This document shows positions 53,442-62,378 of a stretch of 64,000 nucleotides of DNA, one piece after another. The stretch lies in the NCBI RefSeq assembly GCF_003352915.1, contig NZ_CP022314.1:3886215-3950214 (forward strand), given 5' to 3'. The notes beneath the pieces were generated by a model. It did no database searches. It saw only the letters and a list, made by a program, of their open reading frames with translations, and was not told the DNA's origin. The DNA is from Arthrobacter sp. PM3. GTDB lineage: Bacteria; Actinomycetota; Actinomycetes; Actinomycetales; Micrococcaceae. The translations under genes and the position numbers were made by a program. Position 1 is the first letter of the stretch; the number at the start of each line of letters is the position of its first letter.

Positions 53442-54518
53442 TCAGTAATCGCCTTCGGGTTTCAGGTCCCGGGACAGCAGCAGCGGACCCAGTTCGTCTA
53501 CGGACAGTTTTCCGGCCAGCACGGCGACGACCGCTGCCGTGATTGGCATCTCGACGCCGAGTTTTCCGGCAAGTTCATGGACCGCCTGGCTGGATTTGAT
53601 GCCTTCAGCCGTTTGCTTCATTTCGGCGGTCACTTGCTCCAGCGTCAGTCCCTTGCCGAGCAGCCGGCCGGCGGTATGGTTCCGGGACAGCGGCGACGAA
53701 CACGTGGCCACGAGATCGCCCAGTCCGGCCAGTCCGGCCATGGTCCTGGCCTCGCCGCCGAGGGCGAGGGTCAGCCGGGACGTCTCCGCCAGGCCCCGGG
53801 TGATGACCGAGGCTTTGGTGTTGTCCCCCATCTTCTTGCCTTCGCAGATTCCCACGGCCAAGGCAATCACGTTTTTGACGATCCCGCCGATTTCGACGCC
53901 GACCACATCCGTGGTGGTGTACGGGCGGAAGTAAGGTGCGGTGCAGCTGCGGGCGATCCAGCCCGCCGTCACCGGATCGGTGCAGGCCACGACCGACGCC
54001 GTCGGCTCGTCCCGCGCAATTTCCATGGCCAGGTTGGGCCCGGAGACCACGGCGACTCGGTTGGCGGGCAGGCCAAGTTCCGCACTGATGACCTCGCTCA
54101 TGCGGGCGTCGGTGTGCAGTTCGAGGCCCTTCATGAGGGAGACGACGACGGCGCCGGGCGCCAGGTACTGCTTCCAGGCCTGCAGCTGGGGCCGCAGCGT
54201 CTGCGCCGGAACGGCGAGGATCACCAGTTCGGCGCCGGCCAGGACCTCGGCGACGTCCGTGGATGCGGTGATGCTGGAGGGCAGCTTAATGCCCTTCAGA
54301 TACTGCTCGTTCAGGTGCAGCGCGTTGATCTGGTCCACGACTTCCGGGCGCCGGCCCCAGAGGCGGATCCGCCGTTCCACGCCGGAGGCGGCGGCGGCAT
54401 CCGCGACCACCTTGGCGAACGTGGTTCCCCAGGAACCGGCCCCCAGGACGGCCACGGTGGTGGCGGAGTCGGCCGCACGGACCGTCGGCGACGTCGCGGT
54501 CGCGAGGTCCGCCGTCAT
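53442..54518 (-). CDS. gpsA: NAD(P)-dependent glycerol-3-phosphate dehydrogenase
   Basis: The 358-residue protein has VAVLGAGSWGTTFAKVVADA near the N-terminus, LKGIKLPSSITASTDVAEVL, LMKGLELHT, VVSGPNLAMEIAR, GIVKNVIALAVGICEGKKMG and GEARTMAGLAGLGDLVATCS, the standard GpsA set. It makes sn-glycerol-3-phosphate for phospholipids. ATG overlaps the stop of the acyltransferase gene as ATGA, and the order murA-plsC-gpsA-ddl is a conserved arrangement of the lineage. Confidence 0.96.
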   Translation of the reverse strand: MTADLATATSPTVRAADSATTVAVLGAGSWGTTFAKVVADAAAASGVERRIRLWGRRPEVVDQINALHLNEQYLKGIKLPSSITASTDVAEVLAGAELVILAVPAQTLRPQLQAWKQYLAPGAVVVSLMKGLELHTDARMSEVISAELGLPANRVAVVSGPNLAMEIARDEPTASVVACTDPVTAGWIARSCTAPYFRPYTTTDVVGVEIGGIVKNVIALAVGICEGKKMGDNTKASVITRGLAETSRLTLALGGEARTMAGLAGLGDLVATCSSPLSRNHTAGRLLGKGLTLEQVTAEMKQTAEGIKSSQAVHELAGKLGVEMPITAAVVAVLAGKLSVDELGPLLLSRDLKPEGDY

Positions 54519-55261
54519 GCCTTGCCGTCCGGTTCAATCCGGCCGTGCGTGGACTGGTTGTGCGCCGCCGGATCCCAGCGCTGCGCGGGCGGCTCTTCGC
54601 CGCGCAGTCCAGCCAGAAGTTCGGTGATGGCGTCCATGATGACGTTCGTGGCCTCGGTGAGGGTTGCCCTGTCCCGCGGCCGGCCCGCGAAGGCGCTCAG
54701 GTCCACGGGATCCCCGACCACCAGGCGGGAGGTCTTGCGCGGGAAGAGGTACAAACGCTTGGCGTAGCGAGGCAGGACTTCCTGGGCTCCCCAATGGGCC
54801 ATGGGCACCACCGGGATACCGCTCTCCAGGGCCATCCTGGCGGCACCGGTGTGCCCCTTCATCGGCCAAAGGTTCGGGTCCCGGGTGAGGGTCCCTTCGG
54901 GATAGATGATGATCGCGCCGCCTTCGCTCACAATCTCCTTGGCGAGCTGCAGCGACCGGTTCGCACCCGCCGTCGAGCGTTCCACCGGGATCTGCTTGGT
55001 GGACCGGAGCACGGCACCCAGGACGGGCACCTTGAACAGGCCCGCCTTGGCGAGGAAGTGCGGCATCCGCTTCTGGTTGTAGAGCATGTGCCCCACCACC
55101 AGCGGGTCGATCTCGGTGCAGTGGTTGGGTACGGCGATGAAGCCTCCGGCGGGAAGCTTCTCGAGGCCTTCCCATTTCTTGCGCATCAGCAGGTTCATCA
55201 CGGGCCGGACGATTCCGGCGACCACCACGAACGTGGTGTGGCTCTTGGCCGTTTCTTTCAC
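54515..55261 (-). CDS. plsC: 1-acylglycerol-3-phosphate acyltransferase (PlsC-like)
   Basis: The 248-residue protein carries the acyltransferase motif NHCTEID (H-x4-D) near residue 48, the PVERSTAGANRSLQLAKEIV block, IIYPEGTLTRDPNLWPMKGH (motif III) and VVPMAHWGAQEVL. It transfers acyl chains to glycerolipids in the membrane. No N-terminal signal but one hydrophobic stretch. GTG start; next to gpsA, which makes its precursor. Confidence 0.92.
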   Translation of the reverse strand: MKETAKSHTTFVVVAGIVRPVMNLLMRKKWEGLEKLPAGGFIAVPNHCTEIDPLVVGHMLYNQKRMPHFLAKAGLFKVPVLGAVLRSTKQIPVERSTAGANRSLQLAKEIVSEGGAIIIYPEGTLTRDPNLWPMKGHTGAARMALESGIPVVPMAHWGAQEVLPRYAKRLYLFPRKTSRLVVGDPVDLSAFAGRPRDRATLTEATNVIMDAITELLAGLRGEEPPAQRWDPAAHNQSTHGRIEPDGKA

Positions 55262-55271
55262 GTGGCCCCCG

Positions 55272-56597
55272 CTACTTGGCCGCGGTGATGTCGAAATCGG
55301 CGCCGAGGCCCGCGAGCTTCTCGGTGAAGCGCTCGTAGCCGCGGTTGATGATGTCGATGCCGGTGACGCGGGAGGTGCCGGTGGCGGCCAGTGCTGCGAT
55401 CAGGTGGCTGAAGCCGCCGCGCAGGTCCGGCACGTCAATGTCGGTGCCCTTCAGTTGCGCCGGACCGGAGATCACTGCCGAGTGCAGGAAGTTCCGCTGG
55501 CCGAAGCGGCACGGCACGCTGCCGAGGCACTCGCGGTGAACCTGGATGTTCGCGCCCATGCGGATCAGCGCGTCGGTGAAGCCGAACCGGTTCTCGTACA
55601 CGGTTTCGTGGACGATCGAAACGCCCTCGGCCTGGGTCAGTGCGACGATGAGGGGCTGCTGCCAGTCCGTCATGAAGCCGGGGTGCACGTCCGTTTCGAG
55701 GACCAGCGGGTTGAGCTTGCCGCCCCGGTGGTAGAAGCGGATGCCGTCGTCGCCGATGTCCATTCCGCCGCCGACCTTGCGGTAGGTGTTCAGGAACGTC
55801 ATCATGTCGCGCTGGGTGGCGCCTTCAACGAAGATGTCTCCGCGGGTCACCAGTGCGGCGGAAGCCCACGAGGCGGACTCGTTGCGGTCGGAGAGGGCTC
55901 GGTGGTTGTAGCCGCCGAGGTCCTGGACGCCCTCGATCCGGATGGTGCGGTCGGTCTGGACGCTGATGATCGCGCCCATCTTCTGCAGCACCGCGATCAG
56001 GTCCACGATTTCCGGTTCGGTGGCCGCGCCGGTGAGCTCGGTGATGCCTTCGGCGCGCGTGGCGCTCAGCAGAACCTGCTCTGTGGCTCCGACGGAGGGG
56101 TACGGCAGGGCGATCTTGGCGCCCTTGAGGCCGTTGGGCGCGGAAATGTGGATGCCCCCGGGGCGCTTCTCCACCACGGCACCGAACTGGCGCAGCACAT
56201 TAAGGTGGTAGTCGATCGGCCGGTCGCCGATCTTGCAGCCGCCCAGGTCCGGGATGAAGGCCTCACCGATGGCGTGGATCAGCGGCCCGCAGAGCAGGAT
56301 CGGGATGCGCGAATCGCCGGCGTGGGCATCGATCGCCGTGCTGGACGCGGTCTTGGCGCCCTTCGGGTCCAAAGTCAGGTCACCCGTTACAGGGTCCTTG
56401 TCAACCCGGACGCCGTGGAGCTGGAGCAGGCTCGTGACAACCTCAACGTCCTTGATTTCCGGAACGTTGCGCAACACCGACGGCTCATTGCCCAGGAGGG
56501 CGGCAACCATGGCCTTGGGGACAAGATTCTTTGCCCCACGTACGGTGACACGTCCAGTAAGCGGGACGCCTCCGCGGATTGTCAGAACACTACTCAT
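55272..56597 (-). CDS. murA: UDP-N-acetylglucosamine 1-carboxyvinyltransferase
   Basis: A 441-residue enzyme adding enolpyruvate to UDP-GlcNAc in the first committed peptidoglycan step. The GAKNLVPKAM segment gives Lys23 and Asn24; the catalytic loop Cys121 is in DLGGCKIGDRPIDYH, so it is of the fosfomycin-sensitive Cys type. Later DPKGAKTASS, IGDDGIRFYHRG and ELKGTDIDVPDLRGGFSHL motifs match. Length slightly above the usual 420. Upstream, 56598-56802 holds the promoter region and a 13-base inverted repeat. Confidence 0.95.
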   Translation of the reverse strand: MSSVLTIRGGVPLTGRVTVRGAKNLVPKAMVAALLGNEPSVLRNVPEIKDVEVVTSLLQLHGVRVDKDPVTGDLTLDPKGAKTASSTAIDAHAGDSRIPILLCGPLIHAIGEAFIPDLGGCKIGDRPIDYHLNVLRQFGAVVEKRPGGIHISAPNGLKGAKIALPYPSVGATEQVLLSATRAEGITELTGAATEPEIVDLIAVLQKMGAIISVQTDRTIRIEGVQDLGGYNHRALSDRNESASWASAALVTRGDIFVEGATQRDMMTFLNTYRKVGGGMDIGDDGIRFYHRGGKLNPLVLETDVHPGFMTDWQQPLIVALTQAEGVSIVHETVYENRFGFTDALIRMGANIQVHRECLGSVPCRFGQRNFLHSAVISGPAQLKGTDIDVPDLRGGFSHLIAALAATGTSRVTGIDIINRGYERFTEKLAGLGADFDITAAK

Positions 56598-56737
56598 ATA
56601 CCGGTTTCCTCACGACTACTCGCCCGCAAATCCTTAAAAAGGCTCCCGCTAAGCATAGGAGCATCCGTTACCGATCCGAAATACGGAGGGGTTCGATTGG
56701 GCCTCGGGGCGGAGTTTGGCTGGACGCATACGGTGAC

Positions 56738-56769
56738 ACGTACGGCGCCGCATGCGCGGCGCCATACGT
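56738..56769. terminator. hairpin downstream of the M20/MFS pair
   Basis: A near-perfect 13-base stem (56738-56750 with 56757-56769, 12 of 13 pairs) with a six-base loop lies 34 bases past the stop of the M20 gene and upstream of murA. No U-tract. Probably a terminator for the amidohydrolase transcript; could alternatively be a regulatory palindrome of murA. Confidence 0.5.
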
Positions 56770-56802
56770 CATGTGGTTCAGGGTATCGGTCAGGCTGGGG
56801 TC

Positions 56803-58011
56803 TCAGCGAGGGCTGCCGCCAATCAGGCGGGCACGCTGCCGGGGATCTCCCGCCGCTGCGCTGGCCGCCGCTGCCAGGCCGAATGCACCATCCAGCACCG
56901 CCCGGTCCGCGGAAGCGGAGGACCCGTAAGCGGCGAACTCCGCCGTGTGATGGGCTGCGCCGCCGACGTCGTAGCCAAGCAGCGGGTGGATGCTCGGCAC
57001 CAACTGAGAGACGTTGCCCATGTCCGTGGAAGCCACCGGCTTGGCGTTGAAGGTGACGTCCCTCCCCCGGACGGCCATCGCCGCGCGGTAGGCCTCGGAG
57101 AGGAATCTGTCCTGCCTCAGCTCGGCATACGCATTACCCGCAGGCGTGACCTTAAGTGTGGCGGCACTGGCAAGAGCACCGGCCTCCAGGCAGCGCCGCA
57201 CTTTTTCCTCGATCACCCGGAGCGTCGCGAGGTTCGGCGAGCGCATTTCAACGCTGGCCCGGGCCCGCTCAGGAATAACGTTGACGGCGCTCCCGCCTTC
57301 CGTGACGATCAGCGACACGATGGAACCCGGCGGAAGCTGCTGCCGGGCCAGGGCAAGCGCCGTTTGGGCGACCACCAGTGCGTCCAGGGCGTTGATTCCT
57401 TCGGCCGGTGCCGCTGCTGCGTGAGCGGGCCGCCCCTCGTACAGCACATCCCACATGCACATGGCCAAGGATGATCCGCCGATGACGTCCTCGGCGCCTG
57501 CATGGGCCATCATCGCCAGGGCCACGTCGTCGAAGAAGCCCTCCTCGATGAGATCCACTTTGCCGCCGCTCGTCTCCTCGGCGGGAGTGCCAAGCACCTT
57601 GATGGTGATGCCGAGGTCGTCCGCCACGGCGGCCAGTGCCAGCGCCGCCCCCACGGCACTTGCGGCGTTGACGTTGTGTCCGCAGGCATGTCCAATTGCC
57701 GGCAGGGCGTCGTATTCGACGCAGAGGGCCACCACCAGCTCACCGTTTCCGTACCGGGCACTGAAGGCGGTCGGAAATGCAGGCTGGGGGCCGTCAAAGC
57801 TGAAGCCGGCGCCCCGCAACAGCACGGCAACCCGTTTGGCGGCCCGGAACTCTTCGCCGCTGAGCTCCGGATCGGCGTGGATTGCATGGCTCAGACGAAG
57901 AATCTTGGGCTGCCAGTGCCCCAATGCCGCGGCGATTCGGCCGTGGATCCCCGACACGGAGGCAGTGGAGGAAGGGGCAAGGCCTGCCGGCGTCAGCGTC
58001 GCCGGGTTCAC
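56803..58011 (-). CDS. M20-family amidohydrolase / aminoacylase
   Basis: The 402-residue protein has the M20 metal-binding segments: VALCVEYDALPAIGHACGHN (the Asp-bridging and His ligands), GTPAEETSGGKVDLIEEG (catalytic Glu-Glu) and MMAHAGAED; the C-terminal VSQLVPSIHPLLGYD carries a final His. The closest family is the N-acyl-amino-acid / aminobenzoyl-glutamate hydrolase group. The GTG start overlaps the MFS stop (GTGA), so transporter and hydrolase act as a pair, perhaps importing and hydrolysing an N-acyl amino acid. Substrate not inferable. Confidence 0.87.
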   Translation of the reverse strand: MNPATLTPAGLAPSSTASVSGIHGRIAAALGHWQPKILRLSHAIHADPELSGEEFRAAKRVAVLLRGAGFSFDGPQPAFPTAFSARYGNGELVVALCVEYDALPAIGHACGHNVNAASAVGAALALAAVADDLGITIKVLGTPAEETSGGKVDLIEEGFFDDVALAMMAHAGAEDVIGGSSLAMCMWDVLYEGRPAHAAAAPAEGINALDALVVAQTALALARQQLPPGSIVSLIVTEGGSAVNVIPERARASVEMRSPNLATLRVIEEKVRRCLEAGALASAATLKVTPAGNAYAELRQDRFLSEAYRAAMAVRGRDVTFNAKPVASTDMGNVSQLVPSIHPLLGYDVGGAAHHTAEFAAYGSSASADRAVLDGAFGLAAAASAAAGDPRQRARLIGGSPR

Positions 58012-59429
58012 GGAAGGACCTCCGCTGACTGGCGCTTCGGGTAGCGTGCGGAGGCTGCCGCCGCGATCAGTGCAGCCAGTGCGAGCGCTCCCCAGATGGA
58101 TACGAGGCCACCCTCAGTGATGCGTCCGGACTCCGCCGACGACGACGAGAGGAGCTTGACGACGGCGGCGCCCACCGCAATGCCGACCGACAGGGCCAAC
58201 TCGTTGAGTCCTGCCGCCGTCGAGGTTTCCTCCAGTGCCACACCCTCGACGGACAGCGAGCGGGTTCCCGCCTGGTACATGCCGAGGCTCAGGTTGAACA
58301 TGGCGAACCCGACACAGTACCCGGCCAGGGAGGCGTGCGCAGCGATCATCGCCACGAAACCACCGGCGAGCAGCAGTCCGGCGAAGACCAGCGTGGCACG
58401 CTCGCCGAACACCTTGAGCGCCCGCGCGGTCAACATCGACGACATGAAAGAGAGCACGGATGCGGCGGCAAGGACGATGGCGATCATGAGTGGGCTGAGG
58501 GAGAATCCATAGCCGGTCTTGTCGGGGTTGGCGTGCAGGAAGATGCCGTTGGTGCCGAAGTAGCTGATGGACGCGAAGCCGAAGAAGAAGGTGGCAAGGG
58601 AGACTGCGCGGATACGCGGGTTTGCAAGCATGCGCAGATCCACGAACTTTTTGCCGTGCTCAGGGCCCCTGGCGTCCATCCGGGCCCAGAAGGCCAGCAG
58701 CGCCAGTCCCACCAGACCGGAGCCGAGCGTCCGAGCATCGAGCCAGCCCCAGTCCGGCCCCATCGAAAGGGCGACTACGAAGCCGATCAGACCGCCGGAA
58801 CAAGCCAGCAGGGGCGCCAGGGCAATGCCCTCCCTGGTGGGGGCTCCGGCGTCGGGCAACAGGAAAGAACACACCAGGGCCGCGACGGCGAACGGAACCG
58901 CTACCCAGAACCCGAGAGTGGGGTCGCTTACGCCCACAATCCCCGCCAGCAGCCCGCCGGCACCCACCATCATCATGAGCATGCCTATCATCATGCTGAC
59001 TCCGGTGCGGGTGTGCGCTGGGCTGCTGACCCGCAGGATTCCCATCATGAGCGGGATGAAGCCCACGACGCAGGTGAGCAGCACGACGCCCACGGTCACG
59101 GTCACCAGGGACGGCCAAAGTGCCATCATGAGCACTCCCGCTGCGACCACCGCCGTTGACCAGCGGAGCACCAGCCGGTAGCCGTAACTGTCTCCGAGCC
59201 GGGAGATGATGGGTGTGAGCACGGCGAAACTGACGTTGGAGATCAGGAAGATGCCGTTGATGGTCGGATCATCGATCGACAAGACGGGCCCGAGGGCGGG
59301 CAGGATGGGGTTCAAGTACCCCTGGGTGACGCCACTGAGCGATTCGATCACGGTCATCGCCACGAGCATGCCGGCGATCGTTCGGCGGGTGATCGCCGCC
59401 GTCGCCGGTTGGATTGTCTTGCTTGTCAT
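58008..59429 (-). CDS. MFS transporter, drug:H+ antiporter-2 type
   Basis: The 473-residue protein has about 14 hydrophobic spans. An RLGDSYGYRLVLRWSTAV segment after helix 2 is the conserved MFS A motif. Two halves are separated by an acidic/polar loop near residue 245 (WARMDARGPEHGKKF). Pairing with the amidohydrolase downstream suggests uptake or export of a related amide; the specificity is not visible. Divergent from the Lrp-type regulator at 59558, which likely controls it. Confidence 0.85.
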   Translation of the reverse strand: MTSKTIQPATAAITRRTIAGMLVAMTVIESLSGVTQGYLNPILPALGPVLSIDDPTINGIFLISNVSFAVLTPIISRLGDSYGYRLVLRWSTAVVAAGVLMMALWPSLVTVTVGVVLLTCVVGFIPLMMGILRVSSPAHTRTGVSMMIGMLMMMVGAGGLLAGIVGVSDPTLGFWVAVPFAVAALVCSFLLPDAGAPTREGIALAPLLACSGGLIGFVVALSMGPDWGWLDARTLGSGLVGLALLAFWARMDARGPEHGKKFVDLRMLANPRIRAVSLATFFFGFASISYFGTNGIFLHANPDKTGYGFSLSPLMIAIVLAAASVLSFMSSMLTARALKVFGERATLVFAGLLLAGGFVAMIAAHASLAGYCVGFAMFNLSLGMYQAGTRSLSVEGVALEETSTAAGLNELALSVGIAVGAAVVKLLSSSSAESGRITEGGLVSIWGALALAALIAAAASARYPKRQSAEVLP

Positions 59430-59557
59430 ATTGCTTCCTTGGGATTCGGGACACCTGACTGGGAGTGATGCGAGTCACAACGTTAGCCTCGGCGCCATCC
59501 GCCGCCTCGACATTGCTCTAAATCCACAATGCATCGGAAAATTTGAAAGAATCAGCC

Positions 59558-60592
59558 ATGATCTCTGAATTAGATCTCGAAATCGTAAATGCCCTGCAGA
59601 TCAACCCGAGGGCCGACTGGGCCCGCGTCGGGGACGTGCTCGGCCTCTCCGGCCCCACCGTTTCCCGACGCTGGAACGCCCTCGCTGAACAGGGACTCGC
59701 GTGGATCACCCCGTCTCCAGGGCCTCGCTACCTCAGTGCAGGCTGGTCGGCCTTCATCTTTCTGTCCTCGGTGCCGGGCGAGCACGAGGCCCTCATTCAG
59801 CGTCTTCGTGCGGAACCGGCCTTCGGGACGGTATCCCTGGTCTCAGGAGCCCACGACATGTTCGTGGACTGCTTCGCATCAAGCCATGAGGAACTTATGG
59901 CGATCGTCACGGGCGCTTTCGCGGACCTGCCGGGTGTGACGCGCAGGGAGGTTGTTTTCGTTACACAGCTCTACCGCCAGGCCTCGGAGTGGCGCAGCGG
60001 AACCCTGGAACCGGCGCGGGCGCGGCTCATGGCGAAGGAGTCCACTCCTCCAACGCCCGCATACGCCCCCGACCGGCTGGACGCCACCCTACTGGAGGGG
60101 CTCGCCCGCGATGGGCGGGCCAGTTGGGCAGAGCTCGGCGCGGCCGCCGGCGTGTCGCCGCAGACGGCCCGACGCCGGGTGGAACGGTTTCTGGCGTCCG
60201 GCTACATAACGATGAGGTGCGATACTTCCGTCGCCGGCCAGCAGGCCCTGCGGGAGGTGAGCCTGAGTCTCAACGTTCCTGCGACCCATGTGGACTCCAT
60301 CGGCCGCTACTTCGCCGGACTGCCAAGTTGCCGCTTGAGCGCACAGGTTCTAGGTACCCAGAACCTCTTGGTGACGCTGTGGGTCCGCGACTACCTGGAA
60401 GTCCAGGGGCACGAGCGGGAGCTGGCAGCCCGGGCGCCGGGAAGCACGGTCATCACCCGGCAGGCGGTGGTGCGCACCTACAAACGGCTCGGACATCTGT
60501 TGGATGAGTCAGGGCGCAGCCAGGGTGTTGTCCCCCTGCCCCTGTGGCGGGAGGACCCGGCGCACGCCTTGCGTCGCCCCGATGATTCCTGA
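59558..60592 (+). CDS. Lrp/AsnC-type regulator with two HTH domains
   Basis: The 344-residue protein has two Lrp/AsnC units. The first has an HTH (LDLEIVNALQINPRADWARV, GLSGPTVSRRWNAL) and a partial ligand domain; the second starts near residue 173 with LDATLLEGLARDGRASWAEL and GVSPQTARRRVERFL, then a ligand-binding region. The duplicated plan is common in actinobacteria. It reads divergently from the MFS/M20 pair with a 128-base shared promoter region, so it probably regulates that pair. The ATG at 59558 is preferred to a TTG five codons upstream. Confidence 0.85.
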   Translation: MISELDLEIVNALQINPRADWARVGDVLGLSGPTVSRRWNALAEQGLAWITPSPGPRYLSAGWSAFIFLSSVPGEHEALIQRLRAEPAFGTVSLVSGAHDMFVDCFASSHEELMAIVTGAFADLPGVTRREVVFVTQLYRQASEWRSGTLEPARARLMAKESTPPTPAYAPDRLDATLLEGLARDGRASWAELGAAAGVSPQTARRRVERFLASGYITMRCDTSVAGQQALREVSLSLNVPATHVDSIGRYFAGLPSCRLSAQVLGTQNLLVTLWVRDYLEVQGHERELAARAPGSTVITRQAVVRTYKRLGHLLDESGRSQGVVPLPLWREDPAHALRRPDDS

Positions 60593-60744
60593 AGCGGCGC
60601 AGGAATACGGACGCAATGTCGCGGACCGGATGTGAGCCTTGCTGCAATTATCGCGTCGGCGGCTGCGGATTGTGCGTCGGAAGGTCAGTCCGAGCACGGC
60701 GCCCGGAAGAACAAGATTCACCACGAAATCCATATCCTCCGCCC

Positions 60745-61455
60745 CCGGTCCAAGGTCATCCGCGCAGATCGCCCTGGCCCGGCGCGAATCCCCCGCCAAA
60801 GGCGGCCGCCTCCTCGGCCTGGCCCAAGCCCTCGTGACCGAAATGCCGCACACCCTCATAGCCCTGGAAACCGGGACCTTGAACGAATGGCGCGCCACCC
60901 TCCTGGTCCGCGAAACCGCCTGCCTGACCACCGCCGACCGGACCGCCGTCGACAAAGAGCTCGCCCCGGACACCGGCCCGCCTGCCCGGCTACGGCACCA
61001 TCCCCGCCCACACCGCCCGACACCTCATCCACCCACCACCCGACGGCCCCGAACCTGAGACCGGGACTGCGGCCCATAGCGTTTAGCTCCGCAGACTGTA
61101 GACCCACCCCGGCACCGGAGAACTCATCGGCATGGACTCCCGCGCACGGATCTTCCCGCCCGGGCTCCGGCGCTTCATCCAGGCCCGGGACGACACGTGC
61201 CGCACCCCGTACCGCGACGCACCCATTCGGCACCTGGACCACATCGTCTCCCACCACGGCGGCGGGCCCACGACCGCCACCAACGGCGCCGGACTTTGCG
61301 AAGCCTGCAACCACACCAAAGAAACCCCCGGCTGGACCGCCCAACCAATCGCCGCAAACCCCGGCCCAGGAAAGCGACACACCTTCCAGCTCACCACCCC
61401 CACCGGCCACACCTACCACTCCACCGCACCACCCCTGCCAGGGACGAGGATGTGG
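60745..61455 (+). pseudogene. decayed DUF222-HNH endonuclease gene
   Basis: The plus strand encodes, in pieces, the typical actinobacterial DUF222-HNH protein: [40 protein letters not shown], then after a frameshift [20 protein letters not shown], and two in-frame stops (near 61075 and 61100) before [20 protein letters not shown]. The HNH part follows: [40 protein letters not shown] and [11 protein letters not shown], with the usual second Cys of the zinc site replaced by Arg (CRTPYRD for CRTPYCD). The endonuclease should not be active. The N-terminal end is missing. Confidence 0.85.
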
Positions 61456-61765
61456 GGTCAGGGCCTTCCGCGGGATCGGGGCATTCCGGGGGGCCGGGGC
61501 ATCCCGCAGCGTCCGGGAATCCCGCGACGTCCCGTCAGCGCCACGACCTCCGGCACCTCGCCAAACTGCAGAACCGGGGATGCCAAGGCGGCATAATAAA
61601 GCCCGTCGGCGTCCGAACCTCCGAACGTTCGCACGACTGCTCATCCGGCGTTGCACCGACGGCTGGACGCGTGTCGCCAACCGAGTACCGCCAAACACAA
61701 GTGCCGCCGTCGAGTTCGGTGACTCGGCGGCCGCACTGGCCAGGCAATTGAAGGGACTGCGGCTC
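61456..61765. other. gene-poor stretch downstream of leuD
   Basis: About 310 bases between the HNH pseudogene and the leuD stop. No credible gene or strong hairpin is visible. It forms the boundary of conserved leuCD with the variable murA-side segment. Confidence 0.4.
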
Positions 61766-62368
61766 TTAGGACGTCCGGGCCGGCAGCGTCTTGGGCTTGA
61801 AGGACGGCCTGGTGGCTTCGTAGGCCGTGATGTCCTCTTCGTGCTGGAGCGTCAGTCCGATATCGTCCAGGCCTTCCAGCAGGCGCCAGCGCGTGTAGTC
61901 GTCGATTTCGAACGGCGCCACGATGTTGCCGCACTGCACCGTTTTGGAGACCAGATCAACCGTGACCTCGGTGCCGGGGGCGTTCTCAAGCTCCTTCCAG
62001 ATGAGCTCGATATCGTCCTGGGCAACCTGCGCGGCGAGCAGGCCCTGCTTGCCGGAGTTGCCGCGGAAGATATCCGCGAAGCGGGAGGAAAGCACGGTCT
62101 TGAAGCCGTAGTCCTTCAGCGCCCAGACGGCGTGCTCGCGGGAGGAGCCGGTGCCGAAATCGGGGCCGGCCACCAGGACGGAGCCTGCATTGAAGGGCGC
62201 CTGGTTCAGGATGAAGGACGGGTCCTTGCGCCACGCGGCGAAGAGGGCGTCCTCGAAGCCGCTGCGGGTGATGCGCTTGAGGTAGACGGCGGGGATGATC
62301 TGGTCCGTGTCCACGTTGCTCTGGCGCAGCGGGACGCCGACGCCAGTGTGGGTGGTGAATTTTTCCAT
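61766..62368 (-). CDS. leuD: 3-isopropylmalate dehydratase small subunit
   Basis: The 200-residue subunit begins at ATG 62368, fixed by AGGAGG six bases upstream; the longer open frame overlapping leuC is not needed. Features: [15 protein letters not shown] and [20 protein letters not shown] substrate-binding loop, and [17 protein letters not shown]. It pairs with LeuC to isomerise 2-isopropylmalate to 3-isopropylmalate in leucine synthesis. Eleven bases separate it from the leuC stop. Confidence 0.96.
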   Translation of the reverse strand: MEKFTTHTGVGVPLRQSNVDTDQIIPAVYLKRITRSGFEDALFAAWRKDPSFILNQAPFNAGSVLVAGPDFGTGSSREHAVWALKDYGFKTVLSSRFADIFRGNSGKQGLLAAQVAQDDIELIWKELENAPGTEVTVDLVSKTVQCGNIVAPFEIDDYTRWRLLEGLDDIGLTLQHEEDITAYEATRPSFKPKTLPARTS

Positions 62369-62378
62369 GGGGATCCTC

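Noticed and set aside
55086..57050. 654-codon plus-strand frame opposite murA
   Set aside because: Covers murA, the intergenic region and the M20 gene end; no protein character.
60509..60973. 154-codon minus-strand frame next to the Lrp-type regulator
   Set aside because: Overlaps the regulator end and the HNH remnant in the wrong strand; only a short middle part looks membrane-like, too weak to call.
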